A stretch of 64,000 nucleotides of DNA from Nocardioides cynanchi. Lineage in GTDB: Bacteria > Actinomycetota > Actinomycetes > Propionibacteriales > Nocardioidaceae. A program made the position numbers and the translations under genes. The stretch lies in contig NZ_CP044344.1 of NCBI RefSeq assembly GCF_008761635.1, positions 1,860,001 to 1,924,000 of the forward strand. The letters run 5' to 3'. This document shows positions 25,320 through 33,443 of the stretch, one piece after another (positions within the stretch are counted from its first letter, which is position 1; every line of letters begins with the position of its first letter). The notes below the pieces were generated by a model. That model was not told the origin of the DNA and did not search any database. It worked only from the letters and a program-made list of their open reading frames with translations.

Positions 25320-25368
25320 TGACCATCCGGTACGACCCGAGCCCCGACTACCCGTGCCAGGAGAGACC

Positions 25369-26169
25369 GTGCCCGAGCTGAAGGGGTTCGCCCCGCCGTA
25401 CACCGAGAGTGGCCACAGCGCGTTGATCCCGAACCCGCCGTGGTTCTACAGCGGTGACCTGCTCACCGTGGAGTACCGCACCGACGAGGACAAGGTGCGC
25501 GCCCTCCTGCCCGCTGAGGTCGACCTCGCCGACGACGATCCGGGCGCCGTCGCCTTCATCTGGGCCGACTGGCAGTCCTGTTCGACCGAGGGCGCCGAGT
25601 TGCTCGACCCTTCTCGGTCGCAGTACAAGGAGGCCTTCGCGGTGGTCCGCTGCCGCTTCGAGGGGGCCACCTACTCCCGTTGTGTCCTGATCTGGGTCAC
25701 CACCGACTTCGCGATCGCCCGCGGGCTTCACCAGGGCTACCCGAAGAAGCTCGGCTCGATCCACCAGACCCGACCGATGCCGTTCGGGAGGGGCGCGCCA
25801 CGAGTCGAGGCAGGCGGCCGGTTCGGCGCCTCCCTCGCGGCGTACGACCATCGACTGGCGCAGGCCACGATCACGCTGACCGAGCCGAGCGACACCAACG
25901 GGTTCGTCAACTCCCTGCCGATGCTGCACCACCGCCAGGTGCGTCCGATCGAGCGCGGCGCGACCGGCTGGTCGCTCGACGAGGTCGTGACCATGAGCGG
26001 TGTGGGCTTTGAGCACGGACAAGCCTGGCAGGCGGATGCCAGCCTCGAGCTCTTCGACAGCCCGTGGGACGACGTCGCCTCCACACTGCCGGTGCGCGAG
26101 GTGATCAGCGGCTACTACATGCAGGTCGGCACCAGCTGGGACGGCGGTACGACGCTCGCCCACCGCTGA
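25369..26169 (+). CDS. Acetoacetate-decarboxylase-superfamily protein
   Basis: About 266 residues from GTG 25369, which has AGGAG five bases upstream. The family motif RGLHQGYPKKLGSIHQTRPM contains the Schiff-base lysine region (GYPKK), and SQYKEAFAVVRCRF and SGYYMQVGTSWD are other family features. Members act as decarboxylases or aldolase/dehydratases on keto acids through a lysine imine. In this cluster it may process a ring-cleavage product. The exact reaction is not predictable. Confidence 0.82.
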   Translation: MPELKGFAPPYTESGHSALIPNPPWFYSGDLLTVEYRTDEDKVRALLPAEVDLADDDPGAVAFIWADWQSCSTEGAELLDPSRSQYKEAFAVVRCRFEGATYSRCVLIWVTTDFAIARGLHQGYPKKLGSIHQTRPMPFGRGAPRVEAGGRFGASLAAYDHRLAQATITLTEPSDTNGFVNSLPMLHHRQVRPIERGATGWSLDEVVTMSGVGFEHGQAWQADASLELFDSPWDDVASTLPVREVISGYYMQVGTSWDGGTTLAHR

Positions 26170-26267
26170 CTCGAGCGGCCGCAACTGACGTCGTCGCGAG
26201 GTTTGCTCGCGGCCGTACGCCACCGGATCGGCGGAGCAGGGGCTGAGCCGCAGCCAGGAGGCCCCGG

Positions 26268-27611
26268 TCAGAGGTGGTAGGCGTACTCGCGGAACTCCCA
26301 GTCGGTGACGAAGTGGGCGAAGCGCTCGGTTTCATTGTGCTTGTAGGTCAGGAACGAGTCGACGAAGAAGTCGCCGAGGACCTCGCGCAGCTCGGTGTCG
26401 GCCTCGAGCGCGTCGAGAGCCTCGGGCAACGACTGAGGCAGCTTCGGGGCCGACTCGGGATCGTAGCCGTAGCCCTCGAGCGGCCTCGGGGGCTCCTGCT
26501 TGTCGCGGACTCCGAGGTAGATCGCGGCTCCGATCGCCGCGATTGCCAGGTAGGGGTTGGCGGTCGCGTCGCCGAGGCGTACCTCCATCCGGGAGGCGGC
26601 CCCGCGCTCGGGCGGGATCCGGACCATCGCGCTGCGGTTGTCGAGACCCCAGTCGATCAGCCACGGAGCCAGCGTGTCGGGACCGAACCGCTTGTAGGAG
26701 TTGATCGTGGGGTTCAGGACCGCCGCCAGTGCCGGTGCGTGCGCGAGCACGCCGGCGATCGCGTACCGGCCGATCTCGGAGAGGCCGTGCTCCCCGCCCG
26801 GGTCGCCGAAGAGATTCTGCTCGTCCTGGTCCACGAGCGACACGTGCAGGTGGAAGCCGCTGCCGCCTTCGTCGTTGAAGGGCTTGGCCATGAACGTGGC
26901 GAGCATGCCCTCGTGGCGGGCGATCTCCTGCACCGCCGATTTCATCCGGAAGGCGCGGTCGGCGGCGTCGAGCAGGTCGGAGTGGTCCAGGTTGATCTCG
27001 AACTGACCACCGCAGAACTCGTGGTTGGCCGCGGTCACTCGCAGCGACGCGTCACGCAGGTAGCGCAGCATGGTCAGCAGCACGCCGCGTGGGTCGCCCT
27101 TGCGGCCGACCACGTAGACGTTGCCCGGGGCGTCGGCATACCGCTTCCAGCCGGTCGGTGAGGCGGTGTCCTCCTCCAGAAGATAGAACTCCAGCTCCGG
27201 ACCGACCACGGCGGAAAGGCCGAGCTCGGCGAGCCGCTCACGGACGCGCCGCGCCACCTCGCGGGGGGACTCCTCCGCGGGGGCGCCACCGAGGACTGTG
27301 GTGTCCGCCAGGCACCAGAGGGCGCCCGGCTCCCACGGCAGGTCGGTCAGCGTCGAGAGGTCGGGGTGGGCGCTGATGTCGGGCAGTCCCGACTCGACGC
27401 CGCCCTGTACCGGGACTACGTCACCCATCGGCGAGGTGTGGTAGACGGCGCGGCAGAAGGCGATGCCGTGGCCCAGGGTCGTCTCGAGCTCTTCGAGCAG
27501 CACGTCACGTCCGCGATCGACGCCGATGAGGTCGGGATAGGAGACGCGGATGACGTCGATGCCCTTGGCCCTCAGCTCTTCGATCAGGGCGGACACATCG
27601 GTGCTGGTCAT
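26268..27611 (-). CDS. Glutamine-synthetase-like gamma-glutamyl ligase
   Basis: About 447 residues from ATG 27611 with AGGGAGCTTCT upstream. The glutamine synthetase domains are present: a beta-grasp N-terminus, GPELEFYL and HEFCGGQFEINLDHSDLLDA metal and ATP sites, GSGFHLHVSL, NPTINSYKRF and IPPERGAASRMEVRLGDATA. The adenylylation tyrosine region of housekeeping GlnA (NLYDLPPEE) is replaced by YGYDPESAPKLPQSL. This matches PuuA-, IpuC- or TdnQ-type enzymes that attach glutamate to an amine using ATP. The neighbouring hydrolases and decarboxylase support an amine substrate, possibly aromatic. Controlled by palindrome site 3. Confidence 0.85.
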   Translation of the reverse strand: MTSTDVSALIEELRAKGIDVIRVSYPDLIGVDRGRDVLLEELETTLGHGIAFCRAVYHTSPMGDVVPVQGGVESGLPDISAHPDLSTLTDLPWEPGALWCLADTTVLGGAPAEESPREVARRVRERLAELGLSAVVGPELEFYLLEEDTASPTGWKRYADAPGNVYVVGRKGDPRGVLLTMLRYLRDASLRVTAANHEFCGGQFEINLDHSDLLDAADRAFRMKSAVQEIARHEGMLATFMAKPFNDEGGSGFHLHVSLVDQDEQNLFGDPGGEHGLSEIGRYAIAGVLAHAPALAAVLNPTINSYKRFGPDTLAPWLIDWGLDNRSAMVRIPPERGAASRMEVRLGDATANPYLAIAAIGAAIYLGVRDKQEPPRPLEGYGYDPESAPKLPQSLPEALDALEADTELREVLGDFFVDSFLTYKHNETERFAHFVTDWEFREYAYHL

Positions 27612-27641
27612 AGAAGCTCCCTGACTACCCGGCGACCACTT

Positions 27642-27657
27642 CGTTCGGGACCGAACG
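27642..27657. promoter_or_regulatory. MarR-type palindrome, site 3
   Basis: CGTTCGGGACCGAACG, a perfect inverted repeat 30 bases before the leftward glutamine-synthetase-like gene. Confidence 0.75.
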
Positions 27658-27730
27658 ATAGTCGGCTTCGGACGGGTTGGGAAGAGTGTCCACGCAGATC
27701 GGTGTGGTTGCACCCGGCTTCGGCGGTATA

Positions 27731-27746
27731 TGTTTGGGTCCGAACG
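27731..27746. promoter_or_regulatory. MarR-type palindrome, site 4
   Basis: TGTTTGGGTCCGAACG, 11 bases before the start of the rightward amidotransferase-like gene, so a bound repressor would block initiation directly. Together with site 3 it gives each divergent gene its own site. Confidence 0.7.
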
Positions 27747-27757
27747 AAAGGTTTCAT

Positions 27758-28498
27758 ATGCGCGCGCTGTTCATCCAGCACGACCACGCGTCACCGGTCA
27801 GTCACATCGGCGACCAGTTCGAGGCGCGAGGGTTCGAGGTCCAGGAGCTCCTGATCGTGCCCGAGGACCGGTTCCACGATCCGGGGGTGACGGCGACGTT
27901 CCCCGCCCCGACGGCGTACGACGTCCTGGTCCCGATGGGTGCGCCGTGGTCTGTCTACGACGAGGTGACGATCGGCGCGTGGGTGCTCGAGGAGCTGACC
28001 TTGCTGCGAGCAGCCCACGCTGCAGGGGTCCCGATCCTCGGCATCTGCTTCGGCGGCCAGGCGCTCGCGACCGCTCTGGGCGGTTCGGTCGTCCGTGCCG
28101 AGCGGTCCGAGATCGGCTGGTACCCGATCTCCTCGGACGAGCCCGGTCTGGTCGAACCGGGCCCCTGGTTCGAGTGGCACCACGACAAGTGGGTCGCGCC
28201 TCCGGGCGCTCGCGTGCTGGCGCACACGCCGGACGCCGAGCAGGCATTCGTCGTCGGCAGGAGCCTTGCCGTCCAGTTCCATCCTGAGCTCACCGCCTCG
28301 ACGCTCCGGGGATGGCTCGAGAACGGCGGACGTGGCTACCTCGAGGCGAACGGCGCGGACGCGGACGAGTTGCTCGCCCAGACCGTGCACAGGGAAGCCG
28401 ACGCCGCCGTGCGCGGGCGCCGACTCGTCGATCGTTTCCTGGACACGGTCGCCTTCGCGGACGAAGACACCCGGGCAGCCGATCTGTGCGGGTCCTAA
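27758..28498 (+). CDS. Class I glutamine-amidotransferase-like hydrolase
   Basis: A 246-residue protein starting at ATG 27758 after AAAGG. The catalytic triad is visible: Cys98 in GICFGGQ, His175 and Glu177 in QFHPE. A stand-alone domain without a synthetase partner is typical of enzymes that hydrolyse gamma-glutamyl amides, such as TdnT-like proteins in aniline pathways. In this cluster it could remove glutamate from an intermediate made by the ligase at 26268. The C-terminal 60 residues are an extra helical extension (VHREADAAVRGRRLVDRFLD). Confidence 0.8.
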   Translation: MRALFIQHDHASPVSHIGDQFEARGFEVQELLIVPEDRFHDPGVTATFPAPTAYDVLVPMGAPWSVYDEVTIGAWVLEELTLLRAAHAAGVPILGICFGGQALATALGGSVVRAERSEIGWYPISSDEPGLVEPGPWFEWHHDKWVAPPGARVLAHTPDAEQAFVVGRSLAVQFHPELTASTLRGWLENGGRGYLEANGADADELLAQTVHREADAAVRGRRLVDRFLDTVAFADEDTRAADLCGS

Positions 28499-28517
28499 CG
28501 ACCCGTAGACTGGGCGC

Positions 28518-29186
28518 GTGCCAGCTTCGAAGCCGCGTTCGAAGCGCGAGCAGGACGAGGCTCGTGCGCCGCAGCGCCCACCCGCGATGAACAGCGACAA
28601 CTGTGACCCGTCGAGGTGCCCGTGCGACGACGCCGCGTGCTCGCTGAGCCGCTATGCCCGTGCCACCGCGGCGGCTGGGCAGGACCACGCGGCGGGGGAC
28701 TTCACCCTGGAGGCCACCGAGCAGGCCGTCGCTGACCGCCTCGCGGGACTCTCGATCGACATGGCCGCGATGACCGCCGTGTCCAACATCTACCGGGCGG
28801 CGAACGCCGTGCGCAACTACGTCGAACGGCGCGTGCTCGCGCCCCACGAGCTGACCTGGACGGCCTGGGTGGTGCTCTGGGTGATCTGGATCTGGGGTGA
28901 AGTCGAGAGCCGGCACGTCGCGTCGGAGGCCGGCATCTCCAAGGGCACGCTGACGGGAGTTCAGAAGACGTTGATGTCGAAGGGCCTCGTGGACCGCACG
29001 GTGCACCCTGACGACGCGCGCCGGGTACTGCTCTCGTTGACCGACAAGGGTCAGGAGCTGATGACCGAGCTGTTCCCGGAGTTCAACGCCGAGGAGGCCT
29101 TCGTGACGGTCGACCTCGACGAGGCCGCCGTCCTCCAGCTCGCTCGCTCGCTCCGAGCGGTGGTCAAGCGCGCCGAGACCGCCTGA
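28518..29186 (+). CDS. MarR-family regulator with Cys-rich N-terminal extension
   Basis: About 222 residues. The winged-helix core spans about 90-200: VASEAGISKGTLTGVQKTLM is the helix-turn-helix and KGLVDRTVHPDDARRVLLSL the wing. The first 75 residues are extra for a MarR protein and hold four cysteines, Cys29, Cys34, Cys36 and Cys41 (NCDPSRCPCDDAAC), which could bind a metal or sense oxidants. It is the only transcription factor in the cluster, so it is the likely owner of the six palindromes. The start is uncertain; ATG 28587 would still keep all four cysteines. Confidence 0.82.
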   Translation: MPASKPRSKREQDEARAPQRPPAMNSDNCDPSRCPCDDAACSLSRYARATAAAGQDHAAGDFTLEATEQAVADRLAGLSIDMAAMTAVSNIYRAANAVRNYVERRVLAPHELTWTAWVVLWVIWIWGEVESRHVASEAGISKGTLTGVQKTLMSKGLVDRTVHPDDARRVLLSLTDKGQELMTELFPEFNAEEAFVTVDLDEAAVLQLARSLRAVVKRAETA

Positions 29187-29190
29187 GCGC

Positions 29191-29898
29191 TCAGCGGGCG
29201 GCCGCGACGAGCGCGTCCAACAGCGCCAGCTGCGCAGGATCGCTCGTCACGGTGTCCTCCGGATGCCACTGGACGCCGAGGAACCAGCCACGCGAGCCGC
29301 GGAGCTCTGCGGCCTCGATCGTCCCGTCGGTGGCACGGGCAACGGGTTCCAGCCCGTCGCCGAGCCGGGAGACCCTCTGGTGGTGGAAGCACGAGACGGC
29401 GACGGACGGTCCGACGGCCTGGGCCAGGACGCTCCCCGGCTCCACGGCGACGTCGTGCACGACGTGACGGTGTGGTTGAGCCATGTGCTGCTCCAGGTCT
29501 CCGCCGAGCACGACGTTGGCGACGTGCCAGCCACGGCACACAGCCAAGAGCGGCACGCCCGCAGTCAGGGCCCACTGTGCCGTCGCGAAGTCGAAGGCGT
29601 CCTGCTCCTCGTCGACGTCGTAGACCTCGTCGCTCGTCGTGCTCTGGCCGTACGACGCGGGGGACACGTCGCCACCGCCCGGCAGGAGAACGGCGTCCGC
29701 AAAGGCCAGTCTGCGACCCGCCTCCTCGGGCGTCACCTGGCCCCCCGGAGCCCACGGATGCACGCTCAGCGGTTCACCTCCGGCGCGCAGCACCCCCTCG
29801 GACAGGGCGCGGGCGGTGGTGATCGCCCGGAAGCGGTGAGCCGAGGCGGATTCGGAGAGCCGGGCCGGGATCGCGATCAACGGACTACGTGACATCAC
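29191..29898 (-). CDS. Peptidase C26 gamma-glutamyl hydrolase (PuuD-like)
   Basis: A 235-residue protein with LLPGGGDVSPASYG, nucleophile Cys121 in AVCRGWHVANVVLGG, SCFHHQRV and the His/Glu pair in GVQWHPED. This family hydrolyses gamma-glutamyl-gamma-aminobutyrate in putrescine breakdown. Here it probably hydrolyses another gamma-glutamyl conjugate. It is the second glutamyl hydrolase in the cluster, on the far side of the MarR gene and reading towards it. GAGAGG lies upstream of the GTG/ATG start pair. Confidence 0.85.
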   Translation of the reverse strand: MMSRSPLIAIPARLSESASAHRFRAITTARALSEGVLRAGGEPLSVHPWAPGGQVTPEEAGRRLAFADAVLLPGGGDVSPASYGQSTTSDEVYDVDEEQDAFDFATAQWALTAGVPLLAVCRGWHVANVVLGGDLEQHMAQPHRHVVHDVAVEPGSVLAQAVGPSVAVSCFHHQRVSRLGDGLEPVARATDGTIEAAELRGSRGWFLGVQWHPEDTVTSDPAQLALLDALVAAAR

Positions 29899-29924
29899 TT
29901 GACGCCTCTCGGGCTCAGGAATAC

Positions 29925-29940
29925 CGTTTGCATCCGAACG
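29925..29940. promoter_or_regulatory. MarR-type palindrome, site 5
   Basis: CGTTTGCATCCGAACG in the divergent promoter region between the PuuD-like gene and hpaE, able to serve both. Confidence 0.7.
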
Positions 29941-30017
29941 ATACCCACAAGGGGTGCCGCGGGACCAGACCAGCCACGGTCATACCCGGCCAGACCGACA
30001 ACTACCGGAGGCCCCGA

Positions 30018-31487
30018 ATGACCAGTGCGAGAGTTGCCGGCGTGGACGTCGACACCCGACACTGGATCGGCGGCCGACGCGTGGCGAACGCCGACACGTT
30101 CGAGGACGTGTCCCCCCTCGACGGCGAGGTGATCGCCGTGGTGAGCCGTGGCGGCACGGCCGAGGTCGACGCCGCGGTGGCCGCGGCGAAGGACGCGTTC
30201 GTGGGCTGGTCACGCACCTCACCGGCCGAGCGCGCCGAGCTCCTTCGCCGGGTCGCCGCCGGCATCGAGGCGCGGATCGAGGACCTGGCGCAGGTCGAGA
30301 CCCGCGACAACGGCTCGCTGCTCCGGTCGCACCGACGGGGCGTGATGCCGCGGGTCGCGATGAACATCCGGTTCTTCGCCGACCATCTCAGCTCGCTGGT
30401 GCATTCCGACTTCGACACGCGCGGGCACCGCAACCACGTGACCTGGGACCCGGCGGGTGTCACGGCCATCGTCACGCCGTGGAACGCACCGCTCATGCTG
30501 GCAACCTGGCGAATCGGTCCGGCGCTCGCCGCGGGCAACACCGTCGTCGCGAAGCCACCGGAGTGGGCGCCGTTGACCGCGTCCCTCTTCGCCGACATTG
30601 CCCATGAGGCTGGATTGCCGGCCGGCGTCTTCAACGTCGTGCAGGGCCTTGGGAACGAGGCCGGCGCACCGCTGGTCGCGCACCCGGACGTCCGGCGGAT
30701 CTGCTTCACCGGTTCAGTGCCGACCTCGATCAAGGTCGGCGAGTCGGCCGCGCGCAACGTCACTCCGGTGAGCTTCGAGCTGGGAGGGAAGTCCCCACTC
30801 CTGGTGTTCGATGACGCCGACCTCGACCTGGCCGTCGACCTCGCCGTCGAGCAGTTCGACAACTCGGGCCAGGTCTGCCTCGCTGCGGTCCGCATGCTCG
30901 TGCAGGACGGAATCTACGACGAGTTCCGCGCGCGCTTCCTCGAGCGTGCCGCGACGCTCGTCCAGGGCGACTCCAGGGACGAGGGCGTCGATCTCGGGCC
31001 CTTGGTCAGCAAGTCGCACTTCGAGCGGGTCGACGGGTTCGTGAAGCGCGCCGTCGCCGGTGGCGCGGAGGTCATCCTCGGTGGTGGCCCGAACGACGAG
31101 CTCAACGTCGCCACTGGCGGCTTCTACTACCGGCCCACGGTCTTCGAGGGGGTCGACCGGACCATGGAGATCACCTGCCAGGAGGTCTTCGGCCCGGTCC
31201 TGACGCTCCAGGGCTTCTCCACCGAGGACGACGGCATTGCGATGGCTAACGACACGGACTACGGCCTCGCGGCGACGATCGTCACCGGGAGCCAGGAACG
31301 GGCGGAACGGGTCGCCTCGGCTGTCCGCGCCGGCACCGTCTGGGTCAACTGCTTCTTCGTCCGTGACCTGAGCGCGCCCTTCGGTGGGAGCGGGCGTTCC
31401 GGCATCGGCCGCGAGGGTGGCACGTGGTCATTCGACTTCTACTGTGACGTGAAGAATTCGGTGTTCGCTCCGAAAGGATGGAACTGA
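30018..31487 (+). CDS. hpaE: Aldehyde dehydrogenase, HpaE-like
   Basis: A 489-residue NAD(P)-dependent aldehyde dehydrogenase; GGAGGCCCCGA precedes ATG 30018. Catalytic residues: Glu in FELGGKSP and Cys in NSGQVCLAAVRM. The C-terminus RDLSAPFGGSGRSGIGREGG and TWSFDFYCDVKN is the pattern of 5-carboxymethyl-2-hydroxymuconate semialdehyde dehydrogenases, which act just after homoprotocatechuate ring cleavage. The next gene, the ring-cleavage enzyme, starts 1 base after its stop, supporting that role. Other aromatic aldehydes remain possible. Confidence 0.85.
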   Translation: MTSARVAGVDVDTRHWIGGRRVANADTFEDVSPLDGEVIAVVSRGGTAEVDAAVAAAKDAFVGWSRTSPAERAELLRRVAAGIEARIEDLAQVETRDNGSLLRSHRRGVMPRVAMNIRFFADHLSSLVHSDFDTRGHRNHVTWDPAGVTAIVTPWNAPLMLATWRIGPALAAGNTVVAKPPEWAPLTASLFADIAHEAGLPAGVFNVVQGLGNEAGAPLVAHPDVRRICFTGSVPTSIKVGESAARNVTPVSFELGGKSPLLVFDDADLDLAVDLAVEQFDNSGQVCLAAVRMLVQDGIYDEFRARFLERAATLVQGDSRDEGVDLGPLVSKSHFERVDGFVKRAVAGGAEVILGGGPNDELNVATGGFYYRPTVFEGVDRTMEITCQEVFGPVLTLQGFSTEDDGIAMANDTDYGLAATIVTGSQERAERVASAVRAGTVWVNCFFVRDLSAPFGGSGRSGIGREGGTWSFDFYCDVKNSVFAPKGWN

Positions 31488-31488
31488 C

Positions 31489-32439
31489 ATGGGCGAAGTT
31501 GTCGGCGCGGGGATCCTCGCGCACGTACCCACCATCATGCTCCCCAGGGAGACGCGGCTGGCGATCAACGAGGGCAAGGAGATCTCCCTCGTTCCCGGCC
31601 TGCACCAACTGCGGGAGGAGGTCTTCGAGACCCTCGACTACGACACCGTCGTGGTCCTCGACTCGCACTGGTTCACCACGGTCGAGTTTGTCTTGACCGC
31701 GCAGGACCGCCGGGCCGGCCTGTTCACCGCCGAGGAGCTTCCTCGCGGCATGTGCCGCATCCCCTACGACTGGCGCGGCGATCCGGAGCTCGCGTTCGCG
31801 GTGGAGGCCGCCGCGCCCGCGCACAGCACCTGGATCACCGCCATCGACGACCCCTACTTGCCGATGTACTACGCGACGCTCAACCTATGGAAGTTCCTCG
31901 GGGAGGGTCTGGACAAGCGCTGGATCTCCGTCAGCGTCGCGCAGACCGGCGTCACCGAGGACTTCCTGCGGGCCGGCCGCGCCCTCGGCGACGCCATCGC
32001 GAGCACCGACCGCAAGGTCCTGCTCGTCGCTTCCGGGGCTCTGTCGCACACCTTCTGGAAGCTGCGCGAGCTGCGAGACCACGAGGCCGGCGACCCGTCG
32101 CACATCCGCACGCCGGAGGCCTACGCGGCCGATCTCGAGCGCATCGACTGGTTCAAGAACGGCGAGCACGCCAAGGTGCTCGACACGATGGACGACTTCC
32201 TCAGGTTTCGCCCGGAGGCCATGTTCGCCCACTACCTGATGATGGCTGGCGCGCTCGGCGAGGGCGATCTCCGCGCCGCTGCAAGGCAGTACGGCGAGTA
32301 CGAGAACTCGATCGGGACGGGCCAGGTCCACCTGTGGTTCGACCGCCCCGCCGACGGCTTTCCCGGAACGCATCCGACCCCGCCCGATCCGGAGTACACA
32401 CGCCAGACGAGCGGCCCCGACCTGCCCGCCGCAGGCTGA
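31489..32439 (+). CDS. hpaD: LigB-type extradiol dioxygenase, homoprotocatechuate 2,3-dioxygenase-like
   Basis: A 316-residue class III extradiol dioxygenase. Matches to HpaD-type enzymes run along the length: ILAHVPTIML, VVLDSHWFTTVEFVL, GLFTAEELPRGMCRIPYDWR, SGALSHTFW and SIGTGQVHLWF. The histidines in AHVP, DSHW and LSHT are candidates for metal binding and acid/base catalysis. It opens a catechol ring next to the hydroxyls using Fe(II) and O2. Translationally linked to hpaE. The substrate is probably 3,4-dihydroxyphenylacetate or a close analogue. Confidence 0.85.
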   Translation: MGEVVGAGILAHVPTIMLPRETRLAINEGKEISLVPGLHQLREEVFETLDYDTVVVLDSHWFTTVEFVLTAQDRRAGLFTAEELPRGMCRIPYDWRGDPELAFAVEAAAPAHSTWITAIDDPYLPMYYATLNLWKFLGEGLDKRWISVSVAQTGVTEDFLRAGRALGDAIASTDRKVLLVASGALSHTFWKLRELRDHEAGDPSHIRTPEAYAADLERIDWFKNGEHAKVLDTMDDFLRFRPEAMFAHYLMMAGALGEGDLRAAARQYGEYENSIGTGQVHLWFDRPADGFPGTHPTPPDPEYTRQTSGPDLPAAG

Positions 32440-32459
32440 CTTCCGAGACGAGACGACAC

Positions 32460-33338
32460 ATGACGGAGTACCGCCGAATCCTGCTCGACGGCGCCCCCGT
32501 CCAGGTCGTGCGCCACGGGGACACCCTCCGGGCCGCCGACGGACGCGAGGTGGCTGTCGACGACGCCATCCACCTGCCGCCGACCGAACCGTCCAAGATC
32601 ATCGCGGTCCACCTCAACTTCAACAGCCGGACCCGTGAGTTCATGACGAAGCTGCCGCCGGCTCCCACGTACTTCCACAAGCCGGTGACAGCGCTGAACT
32701 CCCACCAGGGCGCAGTCGTGCGTCCAGAGGGCTGCCGATGGCTCAACTACGAGGGCGAGATCGTGATCGTGATCGGCCGCACCTGCCGCAACGTCTCGCC
32801 CGAGGAAGCCGGTGACTACATCGCCGGATACACGATCGGCAACGACTACGGCCTCCACGACTTCCGCGACACCGACGCGGGCTCGATGCTGCGGGTCAAG
32901 GGCTCCGACACACTCGCGCCGGTGGGCCCCGGGCTGGTCACCGACTGGGACTTCCGCGGCAAGACACTGCGCACGATCGTCAACGGCGAGACCCGGCAGG
33001 AGGCATCCACCGACGAGATGGAGTGGGACATGCACTACCTGGTCGCCGACATCGCCCGCACGATCACGCTCACGCCCGGCGACCTGCTGTTCTCGGGTAC
33101 GCCGGCAAACTCACGCCCGGTGCAGCCCGGAGACGTCGTCGAGGTCGAGGTCGACGGACTCGGGCGACTGACCAACCACATCGTCACCGGCCCCGAGCCC
33201 ATCCGCTCGGACGTCGGCGCACAGCCCACGGAGAGCGAAGAGGTCGTGTCCACCGCTCTCGGTGGCGACTGGGAGTTCCGGGGCATCCGCACCCCGAGCA
33301 AGGATCTCTACCCCTCCACCGTCGAGACCGACCGGTGA
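32460..33338 (+). CDS. hpaG: Fumarylacetoacetate-hydrolase-family isomerase/decarboxylase, HpaG-like
   Basis: A 292-residue protein with an N-terminal extension and the FAH catalytic domain: TYFHKP, WLNYEGEIVIVIGR (metal-binding acidic residues), NDYGLHDFRDTD, RVKGSDTLAPVGP and FSGTPANSRPVQPGD. HpaG enzymes decarboxylate and isomerise 5-carboxymethyl-2-oxo-hexene-dioate after the HpaE step, so hpaE-hpaD-hpaG cover consecutive reactions. Later enzymes of that route (hydratase, aldolase) are not in the window. Its end overlaps a tiny open frame. Confidence 0.83.
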   Translation: MTEYRRILLDGAPVQVVRHGDTLRAADGREVAVDDAIHLPPTEPSKIIAVHLNFNSRTREFMTKLPPAPTYFHKPVTALNSHQGAVVRPEGCRWLNYEGEIVIVIGRTCRNVSPEEAGDYIAGYTIGNDYGLHDFRDTDAGSMLRVKGSDTLAPVGPGLVTDWDFRGKTLRTIVNGETRQEASTDEMEWDMHYLVADIARTITLTPGDLLFSGTPANSRPVQPGDVVEVEVDGLGRLTNHIVTGPEPIRSDVGAQPTESEEVVSTALGGDWEFRGIRTPSKDLYPSTVETDR

Positions 33339-33418
33339 GCGCCCAGGCGACCGTCCTCCGCGGTTCTCGCGGCGAGAAGTGCACCGAGCTGGACACCACC
33401 TTGATCAGTCTGCGCTGA
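33335..33418 (+). CDS. Possible 27-residue ORF coupled to hpaG
   Basis: The frame begins at a GTG overlapping the hpaG stop (GTGA) and encodes a short peptide ending ELDTTLISLR. It fills most of the gap before the next gene. It could be a genuine small protein or simply a coupling device. Only position supports it. Confidence 0.25.
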   Translation: MSAQATVLRGSRGEKCTELDTTLISLR

Positions 33419-33443
33419 CGACCGGCGTGAGGGAAGGGTGCAG

